Origin: Planctomycetota bacterium
GTDB taxonomy: Bacteria > Patescibacteriota > Patescibacteriia > Patescibacteriales > UBA12465
NCBI GenBank assembly: GCA_025453315.1
Contig: JALOQQ010000098.1
Span: forward strand, 1-6,083
Reading direction: 5' to 3'
Length of the DNA stretch: 6,083 nt
Below, one piece after another: positions 1 to 5,338 of this stretch. The position numbers and the translations under genes were made by a program. How positions within the stretch are numbered: the stretch's first letter is position 1; each line of letters starts with the position of its first letter. The notes under the pieces are model-generated. The model was not told where the DNA came from, did not search any database, and saw only the letters and a list, made by a program, of their open reading frames with translations.

Positions 1-1118
1 ATTTCATTTTTCTCTAAAAGATTAGAAACACGTGCTACTAAATTGCCGAGACCATTGGCTAAATCAGCATTATATAATTTATCAAATTTTTCGTAAGAAA
101 AATCACTATCATAAAAAACTTTTATTTCCGAGAGTAAATAATAACGCAAGGGATCAGTGCCATATTTAGTAATCACCTCATAAGGATCAATAGTATTGCC
201 CAAACTCTTACTCATCTTCTGACCATTAGCAGTAATAAAACCAAAAATCAAAATTTGTTGTGAAGGCTTTAGGCCTGCAGATAATAACATAGCCTGCCAA
301 ATAGCAGATTGCTGACGTAAATTATCTTTACCAGCCACCTGAATAACGGGCCAATACTCATTAAACTGATTCTTATTATCTGGCCAACCAAGACAAGAAA
401 TATAATTAACTAAAGCATCAAACCAGACATACATTACTTGATTTTCATCTCCAGGCACTGGTACGCCCCAAGGCATTTTACTTTTTAAACGTGAGATACT
501 GAAATCATTTAAACCAGCTTCGACAAAATTCTTTATTTCTTTAAGGCGAAAATCAGGCAAAACAAAACTGGCATTATTTTGATATAGCTCTAAAAGTTTT
601 TCTTGATATTTAGAAAAACGAAAAAAATAATTTTCTTCTTCAATTACTTCTAAATCTTTGTCGGGATGCAAAGGACAACGTCCGTGATCCAGTTCTGAAT
701 CGGTCTTTTCTAATTCACAACCTACACAATACTTAGCTGAATAAGTTTTTTTATAAATATCGCCATTTTGCTCACAAAGTCGCCAAAATTCTTGAGCAGC
801 TTTAAGGTGATGCTCATCCGTAGTACGAATAAAACTATTATAACTCAAGTTTAAAGCTTGTTTTAAGTTATCAAATTTAGCAGCATACTCATCACAATAT
901 TTTTGTGGCTCTAAATTATTTTCTTGGGCTTTATTGTAAATTTTAAGACCATGCTCATCAGTACCAGTATTAAAAAAAACTGTTTTTCCTAAATTTCTTT
1001 GATAACGAGCAATAACATCAGCACGAACTATTTCAGCAGCAAAGCCTATATGTGGCTCAGCATTAACATAAGGCAAAGTAGTAGTAATATAAAAGTTTTT
1101 TTTATCTTCTATTGACAT
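1..1118 (-). CDS. metG: Methionyl-tRNA synthetase, N-terminal part (cut by window start)
   Basis: This class I aminoacyl-tRNA synthetase charges tRNA-Met with methionine using ATP, in the cytoplasm. About 372 codons are visible, read from ATG at 1118-1116; the gene runs off the left edge without a stop. The N-terminus has the class I opening TTTLPYVNAEPHIGF with the HIGH-type motif HIGF at residues 23-26, followed by TGTDEHG near 51-57. The zinc-binding insertion shows C131-x2-C134 and C148-x2-H151, the CxxC/CxxH pattern of the Thermus-type enzyme. WFDALVNY and the KMSKS loop (residues 301-305, bases 204-218) complete the catalytic core. The visible end lies in the start of the anticodon-binding helical domain. 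No Shine-Dalgarno sequence precedes the ATG. It is downstream of rsmI on the same strand but separated by 257 bases, so it may have its own promoter; none was clear. The identification is secure. Confidence 0.97.
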   Translation of the reverse strand, partial: MSIEDKKNFYITTTLPYVNAEPHIGFAAEIVRADVIARYQRNLGKTVFFNTGTDEHGLKIYNKAQENNLEPQKYCDEYAAKFDNLKQALNLSYNSFIRTTDEHHLKAAQEFWRLCEQNGDIYKKTYSAKYCVGCELEKTDSELDHGRCPLHPDKDLEVIEEENYFFRFSKYQEKLLELYQNNASFVLPDFRLKEIKNFVEAGLNDFSISRLKSKMPWGVPVPGDENQVMYVWFDALVNYISCLGWPDNKNQFNEYWPVIQVAGKDNLRQQSAIWQAMLLSAGLKPSQQILIFGFITANGQKMSKSLGNTIDPYEVITKYGTDPLRYYLLSEIKVFYDSDFSYEKFDKLYNADLANGLGNLVARVSNLLEKNE

Positions 1119-1225
1119 AAATAAAAATTTAAGCTATTTTAAAATTAGGTTAGTTAAACAATTGATTTAATGTATTGGGGCATTTCCTTTAATTTCAGTA
1201 GTTTTAGTCCTTTTAATTTTTTTTA

Positions 1226-1329
1226 CATGTAGTGTATCGTTTAGTAATACACACCAGTTTTTCCAAGGCGTTTTGCGCTACATGACCCGGACAGTAATTC
1301 ACGATAAAAGTGGTTACTGTCCTTTTTTT
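1226..1329 (+). ncRNA. Candidate structured small RNA or leader element of unknown class
   Basis: This stretch of the 257-base rsmI-metG gap folds far better than its surroundings. CATGTAG (1226-1232) pairs with CTACATG (1278-1284). Inside lies TGTAT/ATACA (1233-1237 with 1247-1251) around a 9-base loop, with a possible 3-bp GCG/CGC hairpin near 1268-1278. A terminator-like hairpin with a T run follows directly. The T run gives a + strand reading, and neither flanking gene is on that strand, so a free-standing RNA of about 100 nt is the simplest reading. Helices also form on the - strand, where the element would be a metG leader. I saw no T-box signature or other riboswitch class I know. No convincing + strand promoter was found upstream. 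The strand and the existence of a transcript are inferred. Confidence 0.4.
1289..1329 (+). terminator. Rho-independent terminator, + strand
   Basis: GGACAGTAA (1289-1297) pairs perfectly with TTACTGTCC (1314-1322). Above it, CAC/GTG (1300-1302 with 1310-1312) closes a GATAAAA loop across a small internal loop. Seven T follow at 1323-1329, so this is a good intrinsic terminator in the + direction. On the - strand the hairpin is preceded by A and followed by GGGTC, so it would not end the rsmI transcript. It may end the candidate small RNA or stop antisense transcription coming out of metG. Confidence 0.7.
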
Positions 1330-1375
1330 ATCTTTGAAAACTTTTTTCCAAATTTTTTAATCTTCTTTATTTTTT

Positions 1376-2077
1376 TTAATCTTCTATTTTTCTTTTTTCT
1401 AAAGGTTTTACAATAACCACAAACTCTCCTTTTTGCTTGTTAACATCATTCTTTAATAAATTTAAAACCTCGGTAGTAGTGCCGCGACAAACTTCTTCAA
1501 ATAATTTAGTTAATTCTCTACCTACTATAATCTCTCTTTCTCCGTTTATTGCCAATTCTTGAAATAATTTAATAACACGATATTTAGACTCATATAACAC
1601 CACCGGATATTCACTTTTTAAAGCCTCTTTTACAAAAGTCTGTCTTCCCTTTTTATGTGGCGGAAATCCTAAAAATAAAAATTTATCAGTAGCAATACCG
1701 GAAATAGCTAATAAAACTGTTAAAGCCGAAGCCCCGGGAATACTTTCAATTTTAACTTCTGAACTAATCTCCGAATTAAGCACTTCGGCAATTAATCTAC
1801 CACCAGGGTCAGCTACTCCGGGAGTACCAGCGTCCGTAACTAAAGCCACCTTTTTTCCAGCTCGCAAAGCTTCTAAAATCTTTTCGACTTTAGCTAAACC
1901 AGAATGATGATGATAAGAAATTGTTGGGGTACTTATTTCGTAATGATCAAGTAATTTTTTAGTTACTCGTGTATCCTCGCATAAAACAATATCGGCCTCA
2001 CGTAAAATACGTAAGGCGCGTAAAGTAATATCTTCTAAGTTACCGATGGGTGTAGCAACAATTGATAATGTCGTCAT
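1376..2077 (-). CDS. rsmI: 16S rRNA (cytidine-1402-2'-O)-methyltransferase RsmI, short form
   Basis: RsmI transfers a methyl group from S-adenosylmethionine to the 2'-OH of C1402 in the 16S rRNA decoding centre. The 233-residue protein is a tetrapyrrole methylase-fold enzyme with all family landmarks: ATPIGNLEDIT (8-18), CEDTR (33-37), the glycine-rich TDAGTPGVADPG (81-92), PGASA (114-118), GFPP (137-140), GRELTKLFEE (186-195) and a closing GEFVVIV (217-223). Many bacterial RsmI proteins are about 270-290 residues because of a C-terminal helix-turn-helix extension; this one stops ten residues after the core, so that domain is absent. The usual YESPHR motif reads YESKYR (162-167). The start ATG (2077-2075) lies 2 bases after the stop of the upstream membrane protein gene and has no Shine-Dalgarno sequence, which suggests translational coupling. 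Stop is TAA at 1378-1376. Confidence 0.95.
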   Translation of the reverse strand: MTTLSIVATPIGNLEDITLRALRILREADIVLCEDTRVTKKLLDHYEISTPTISYHHHSGLAKVEKILEALRAGKKVALVTDAGTPGVADPGGRLIAEVLNSEISSEVKIESIPGASALTVLLAISGIATDKFLFLGFPPHKKGRQTFVKEALKSEYPVVLYESKYRVIKLFQELAINGEREIIVGRELTKLFEEVCRGTTTEVLNLLKNDVNKQKGEFVVIVKPLEKRKIED

Positions 2078-2079
2078 AA

Positions 2080-3738
2080 TTAATTACTAATCTCATCTTT
2101 TCTCTCTTTAACATAACGTGTCCATTCTTCAGCCACGTTAACAAAAACTTTAAAAGGAGCTTCAATTATAAAGTCAAAAATAAAGACAAAAATATTTACT
2201 TTAGAAACATTATTAGACAACCACTTGCCCACAGCAATAATAGGCATATAGAAAAGATCAATTAAAAAGCTAAAAATGTTTTCCCGACTTTCAATAACAA
2301 TAAATTCTTTAACATCTTTTTTAATCATGGTGCTAAAGAAACTAACAAAGGCTAAAAAGAAAAGGAAAATAGTAATACTAACCCAAGTGAAGTTAAAACG
2401 ATTCAAAACCAAAACTATAACATAAACAGAAAAGAAAAAAGCGGCGGTATAAACTAAGCCAAAAATAAGATCAATAAGCCAACCTCTCTTTTTGGGTTGA
2501 CGTAAAACAAAAGGTACTTTTTTCTTACCCTCACCAATTGTTAATTCATTAATACCTTCCACAATCTTTTCCGTATTCTTGCTAGACGGAGTTTTAATAA
2601 AAGCAATAATTAAAAATAAAAGCACCGCCGGAAAGGCAACGTTTATCGCTAAAGCAGAGTAATTAATCGGTTCGTTTAACCATTTAATAACCGGGACTTC
2701 TAAAGCTACAACAAAAACTGATTTAGTCAAAAAGATATAGATAATACTACGAACAGCAGCACGCCATAACCTACCCCTTACTTTATTGTACTTTTGTTCA
2801 CAAGTTTTACTGATTAAACTAGCATAACTTTTCGGACCAGTTTTAATATCAGCATAAGCCTTAACCGGATCAGAGCTGATAATTTCTAAAAAAATAGAAT
2901 AAAAAAGAGAATATTTTTTTACAATTTTATCTATTTGCCTAATAAGGGGATGTTGTAATTGATCTTCAACAGCATTCCTTAAACTTTTAATATTCTTACC
3001 AATAGACCTAATTTCCATCTCATTAGCAGAAGCTGAGAAGCTAGTCCAACCACTATTATAATATTTAAACAAAACTAAACGTAACATGTCAGCGTCAAAT
3101 TTAGCGAAATTACGACAAATACTTAAATAAATTTGAATTTCTAAATCAGAAGCATAAGGACTGTCTGGAGGTAAAGTAATATTTTTAGAAAGAAAATCGA
3201 AAAGATTACTACTTGCTACTTGCTTTACTTTATCTTCTAATAAAATTTCTTCAATTTCACAAGCCACCAAATCAATAAGCCAATTTACTAGCTTATTACT
3301 TTCTTTAATAATATTCTTCATCTTAGTGCTAAGACTAGAAGAATCTAAAGCGTGCAAACTTTCCAGTTTCAAAATAATATACTTATCAATCAAGGTAGCG
3401 ACCTCAGTAATCTTTTGTTCTGGTATTTTATTATTAGGTAAATAAGCCGCTCTAATAAGTTCCACTAATAAATGGGAAGCGATTTCCTGACTATTTACTG
3501 ATTTAAGAGTTCCTTCAATAACTATCTGACGTTTTAAAATTCTGGCAATAGCATTTTTACGTAATAAATGATCTTCAGAAATTAAGGTTGAAACTCTTAT
3601 TTTTGGCGTTTCATCTTCTTCTTCCCTCTCTTTTTCCTTTTTTTCTGTATAAACAACTTGAAAAAAGCGCTTGGCGCTTTCATTTAAAGAAAGTGAGGAT
3701 GATTCCGATTTTTTTAAGCTTAAATTTGGGCTCACCAT
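2080..3738 (-). CDS. Uncharacterised multi-pass membrane protein, 552 aa
   Basis: I do not recognise this family by a named domain. There is no signal peptide. Residues 1-325 look soluble and mostly helical, with a serine-rich start, a highly charged stretch at 32-43 (EKKEKEREEEDE) and a helix-rich region at 50-325. Four membrane segments follow at about 328-350, 361-382, 420-446 and 450-472. The loop at 383-419 is rich in lysine, as is 473-477, which fits cytoplasmic N- and C-termini by the positive-inside rule. Two further aromatic, hydrophobic segments (488-508 and 513-537) may be interfacial or re-entrant, and the tail is charged (EEWTRYVKERKDE). No catalytic motif, nucleotide-binding loop or metal-binding cluster was seen. 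It is the first gene of the - strand unit, has a strong promoter, and ends 2 bases before rsmI. The start ATG at 3738 has no Shine-Dalgarno sequence; the next in-frame Met lies far downstream. It is a real gene of unknown function. Confidence 0.85.
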   Translation of the reverse strand: MVSPNLSLKKSESSSLSLNESAKRFFQVVYTEKKEKEREEEDETPKIRVSTLISEDHLLRKNAIARILKRQIVIEGTLKSVNSQEIASHLLVELIRAAYLPNNKIPEQKITEVATLIDKYIILKLESLHALDSSSLSTKMKNIIKESNKLVNWLIDLVACEIEEILLEDKVKQVASSNLFDFLSKNITLPPDSPYASDLEIQIYLSICRNFAKFDADMLRLVLFKYYNSGWTSFSASANEMEIRSIGKNIKSLRNAVEDQLQHPLIRQIDKIVKKYSLFYSIFLEIISSDPVKAYADIKTGPKSYASLISKTCEQKYNKVRGRLWRAAVRSIIYIFLTKSVFVVALEVPVIKWLNEPINYSALAINVAFPAVLLFLIIAFIKTPSSKNTEKIVEGINELTIGEGKKKVPFVLRQPKKRGWLIDLIFGLVYTAAFFFSVYVIVLVLNRFNFTWVSITIFLFFLAFVSFFSTMIKKDVKEFIVIESRENIFSFLIDLFYMPIIAVGKWLSNNVSKVNIFVFIFDFIIEAPFKVFVNVAEEWTRYVKERKDEISN

Positions 3739-3802
3739 ATAAGAAAGATGGTTTTATTGTATCTTTATTTATAAATAAAAGCAATATTTTTATAATACAT
3801 TC

Positions 3803-3831
3803 AATATAACATAAAAACATATTATTGTCAA
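3803..3831 (-). promoter_or_regulatory. Sigma70-type promoter for the membrane protein-rsmI unit
   Basis: Read on the - strand, a perfect -35 box TTGACA (3831-3826) is followed by a 17-base spacer and a -10 box TATATT (3808-3803). Transcription would begin near 3796, giving a leader of about 58 nt before the ATG at 3738. The -35 box lies 9 bases from that of the divergent secE promoter. Confidence 0.75.
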
Positions 3832-3840
3832 AATATTCTC

Positions 3841-3869
3841 TTGACACTATTTTTTTTATTAGCTACTAT
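3841..3869 (+). promoter_or_regulatory. Sigma70-type promoter for secE-nusG-rplK-rplA
   Basis: A perfect -35 box TTGACA (3841-3846) is followed by a 17-base spacer and TACTAT (3864-3869), a reasonable -10 box. Transcription would start near 3876, about 25 nt before the ATG at 3901 and about 55 nt before the preferred secE start at 3931. The spacer includes a T8 run. Confidence 0.7.
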
Positions 3870-3930
3870 TTAAGTAATATTAGTAACTTATAAATTAGAA
3901 ATGGCCGCGAGGCTATTTTTAATTACTTTT

Positions 3931-4116
3931 ATGGAAAAAGTCATTAACTATTTCAAAACTTCTTGGGAAGAAATGAAAAAGGTCACTTGGCCAACAAAAA
4001 AAGAAACTTATCAGTATACTATCATGGTACTTGTTATCAGTTTAGTAGTTTCTATTTTTCTTTTTGCCCTCGACAGTATTTTTAATTGGGGCTTGAAATC
4101 ATTAATCAAATTTTAG
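3931..4116 (+). CDS. secE: Preprotein translocase subunit SecE
   Basis: SecE is the small membrane subunit that clamps SecY in the SecYEG protein-export channel. From ATG 3931 the protein has 61 residues, like other single-span bacterial SecE proteins (about 60). An amphipathic helix comes first, then the family signature EEMKKVTWPTKKET (13-26), then one membrane segment at about 29-52 and a short tail. An in-frame ATG at 3901 would add ten residues (MAARLFLITF). I prefer 3931 because SecE homologues normally begin with a short amphipathic helix directly before the KKVTWP motif, and a hydrophobic prefix is not typical. Neither start has a Shine-Dalgarno sequence, so the choice rests on the protein alone. 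The gene is first in the + cluster, 29 bases before nusG, the classic secE-nusG pairing. Stop is TAG. Confidence 0.92.
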   Translation: MEKVINYFKTSWEEMKKVTWPTKKETYQYTIMVLVISLVVSIFLFALDSIFNWGLKSLIKF

Positions 4117-4145
4117 TTCCTACAATAAAATAAACTTAAAAAAAT

Positions 4146-4691
4146 ATGGCAAAACAAACATTAAACCAAGGGCGACGCTGGTATGTGCTTCACACCTATT
4201 CTGGCTATGAAGAAAATGTAGCACAAAATTTACGCCAAAGAATTGAATCCTTGGATATGGAGGATAAAATTTTTAATGTTTTAGTTCCAACCGAAAAGAA
4301 AATTAAAATAAGGAATGGTAAACGTAAAGTTGTAGAAGAAAAAGTTTTTCCAGGATATATTTTAGTAGAGATGATAGTTACCGATGAATCTTGGTATATT
4401 GTTAGAAATACTCCTAATGTTACTGGATTTATTGGTGTTGGTACTGTTCCTACTCCAATTGGCGAAGAAGAGATAAAAGCTCTACAAAAAAGAATGGGTG
4501 TAGACGAACCTAAATTTAAAGTTGATGTTGCAATTGGTGATGTAGTTAAAATTAACGAAGGTCCATTCAAGAATTTTGAAGGTAAAGTAGTTAATGTTGA
4601 TGAGGCTAAGGGAAAAGTTAAAGTATCAGTCTCTATGTTCGGTCGCGAAACGCCGGTAGAGCTTGATTTTTTACAAATCAAAAAAGCTTAA
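4146..4691 (+). CDS. nusG: Transcription termination/antitermination factor NusG
   Basis: NusG binds RNA polymerase through its N-terminal domain, and its KOW domain contacts Rho or ribosomal protein S10, linking transcription with termination or translation. The 181-residue length is typical. The NGN domain runs from WYVLHTYSGYEENVAQNL (12-29) through VFPGYILVEM (67-76) and WYIVRNTPNVTGFIG (83-97). A linker with few conserved residues follows. The KOW domain begins near 127 with the loop GDVVKINEGPFKNFEGKV (131-148) and ends VELDFLQIKKA. No insertion between NGN and KOW is seen. The start ATG sits in an A-rich stretch without a Shine-Dalgarno sequence, 29 bases after secE. It is separated from rplK by 133 bases containing two hairpins. 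Confidence 0.97.
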   Translation: MAKQTLNQGRRWYVLHTYSGYEENVAQNLRQRIESLDMEDKIFNVLVPTEKKIKIRNGKRKVVEEKVFPGYILVEMIVTDESWYIVRNTPNVTGFIGVGTVPTPIGEEEIKALQKRMGVDEPKFKVDVAIGDVVKINEGPFKNFEGKVVNVDEAKGKVKVSVSMFGRETPVELDFLQIKKA

Positions 4692-4725
4692 GTAATAAAT
4701 AAACAATAAATCAAGTAATGACAAA

Positions 4726-4767
4726 TTTTCCTCACTTTTTTGGTGATGCCAAAAAGCTTTAGGAAAA
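4726..4767 (+). other. Long imperfect hairpin in the nusG-rplK gap
   Basis: TTTTCCT (4726-4732) pairs with AGGAAAA (4761-4767). After an asymmetric internal loop (CA opposite CTTT), CTTTTTTGG (4735-4743) pairs with CCAAAAAG (4749-4756), with one extra T and a TGATG loop. No T run follows directly, so this is not a standard terminator. It could be a processing site, a pause/attenuation structure, or a transcript-stabilising 3' end for secE-nusG. The pairing is seen in the sequence; the role is inferred. Confidence 0.45.
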
Positions 4768-4769
4768 AC

Positions 4770-4790
4770 GACGCCGCTTCTGCGTCTTCT
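4770..4790 (+). terminator. Weak terminator or attenuator-like hairpin before rplK
   Basis: GACGC (4770-4774) pairs with GCGTC (4782-4786) around a 7-base loop and is followed by TTCTGTC, a poor U tract. With the preceding hairpin it forms a tandem structured block between nusG and rplK. This would permit partial termination so that nusG and the ribosomal protein genes are expressed at different levels. It is too weak to call a full terminator. Confidence 0.3.
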
Positions 4791-4824
4791 GTCAGTACTA
4801 AATTTAATTTATAATAATTTTAAT

Positions 4825-5247
4825 ATGGCAAAAGAAATAAAAACCAAAATCAAATTACAGATTGTTGGTGGTCAGGCCAATCCTGCACCTCCAGTCGGCC
4901 CCGCTTTAGGTCAACATGGCTTAAACATTAAAGAATTTTGTGACAAATTTAACGAAGCTACCAAAACCCGCATGGGCGAAGTTGTGCCAGTAGAAATAAC
5001 TGTTTACGTTGATAGAACTTACGACTTTATCATGAAAACCCCTCCGGCTTCTGAATTGATCAAAAAGTACGCTAAAATTCAAAAAGGTTCAGGCAAGCCC
5101 TTAACTGAAAAAATCGGATCTTTAACTTTAGATCAGGTTAAAGAAATTGCTAACATAAAAATGGCTGATTTAAATGCTAAAGATTTAAATGGCGCCATGG
5201 AAATGATAAAAGGTACTGCCAGACAAATGGGCGTTGAAATAAAGTAA
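4825..5247 (+). CDS. rplK: 50S ribosomal protein L11
   Basis: L11 binds the GTPase-associated region of 23S rRNA at the base of the L7/L12 stalk, where elongation factors, and RelA in many bacteria, sense the ribosome. The 140-residue length matches the family. The N-terminal domain carries the conserved proline-rich PAPPVGPALGQHGLNI (20-35), which in other bacteria forms the thiostrepton-binding face with the rRNA. TPPAS (72-76) marks the linker, and the C-terminal rRNA-binding domain ends in the signature GTARQMGVEIK (130-140). The ATG is preceded only by AT-rich sequence (with TATAAT at 4810-4815) and no Shine-Dalgarno sequence. The L1-type regulatory motif often found before rplK is absent here and sits before rplA instead. 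Confidence 0.97.
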   Translation: MAKEIKTKIKLQIVGGQANPAPPVGPALGQHGLNIKEFCDKFNEATKTRMGEVVPVEITVYVDRTYDFIMKTPPASELIKKYAKIQKGSGKPLTEKIGSLTLDQVKEIANIKMADLNAKDLNGAMEMIKGTARQMGVEIK

Positions 5248-5265
5248 GTAAAATGAATTTTCATC

Positions 5266-5282
5266 TATTCCTTTAAGGAATA
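5266..5282 (+). other. Short palindromic hairpin after rplK
   Basis: TATTCC (5266-5271) pairs with GGAATA (5277-5282) around TTTAA. AT-rich sequence follows, but no pure T run. It lies between the rplK stop and the L1 site and may be a minor pause or processing hairpin. The role is uncertain. Confidence 0.25.
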
Positions 5283-5296
5283 ATTAATTTATAATT

Positions 5297-5333
5297 TTGT
5301 GGGAGTTGATTTAAATCAACACTACGACCACGA
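5297..5333 (+). promoter_or_regulatory. Probable ribosomal protein L1 binding site in the rplA leader
   Basis: TTGTGG (5297-5302) pairs with CCACGA (5328-5333), one pair being a G-U wobble. Inside, GTTGAT (5305-5310) pairs with ATCAAC (5315-5320) around TTAA, leaving an asymmetric loop of GA against ACTACGA. GTGGGAG on the 5' side and GACCAC on the 3' side echo the L1 site of 23S rRNA, which in E. coli has GGTGGGAG on one strand and a GACC...ACCACC segment on the other. L1 is known to repress its own mRNA through such a mimic. Here the 3' strand ends 5 bases before the rplA ATG, so bound L1 would block initiation. The structure is seen directly; L1 binding is inferred from the family. Confidence 0.7.
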
Positions 5334-5338
5334 ACACT

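Noticed and set aside
1119..1375. T-box or SAM riboswitch controlling metG
   Set aside because: On the - strand I found no T-box AGGGTGGNACC-type sequence, and the terminator polarity is + strand, opposite to metG.
3588..3809. A 73-codon + strand open frame overlapping the start of the membrane protein gene
   Set aside because: It is antisense to the N-terminal coding region and the - strand promoter, has no recognisable protein features, and looks like a shadow frame.
3826..3846. Inverted repeat TGTCAA N9 TTGACA as a repressor operator
   Set aside because: The two arms are exactly the -35 boxes of the divergent promoters, which explains the symmetry without a repressor.
4205..4681. A 158-codon - strand open frame opposite nusG
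   Set aside because: It lies entirely antisense to a secure NusG gene, and its composition is that of a reversed coding frame.
4681..4759. Repeated AAAAAGCTT at 4681-4689 and 4751-4759 as a duplicated nusG end
   Set aside because: Only nine A-rich bases match and the flanks differ, so coincidence is enough.
4810..4815. TATAAT directly before rplK, suggesting a leaderless promoter
   Set aside because: No -35 box is found at 16-18 bases upstream, and such boxes are common by chance in AT-rich spacers. Not called without 5'-end data.
5290..5295. TATAAT before the L1 site, suggesting an rplA promoter
   Set aside because: No usable -35 box was found; chance occurrence in an AT-rich gap is likely. 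A start there would also cut close to the 5' arm of the L1 site.
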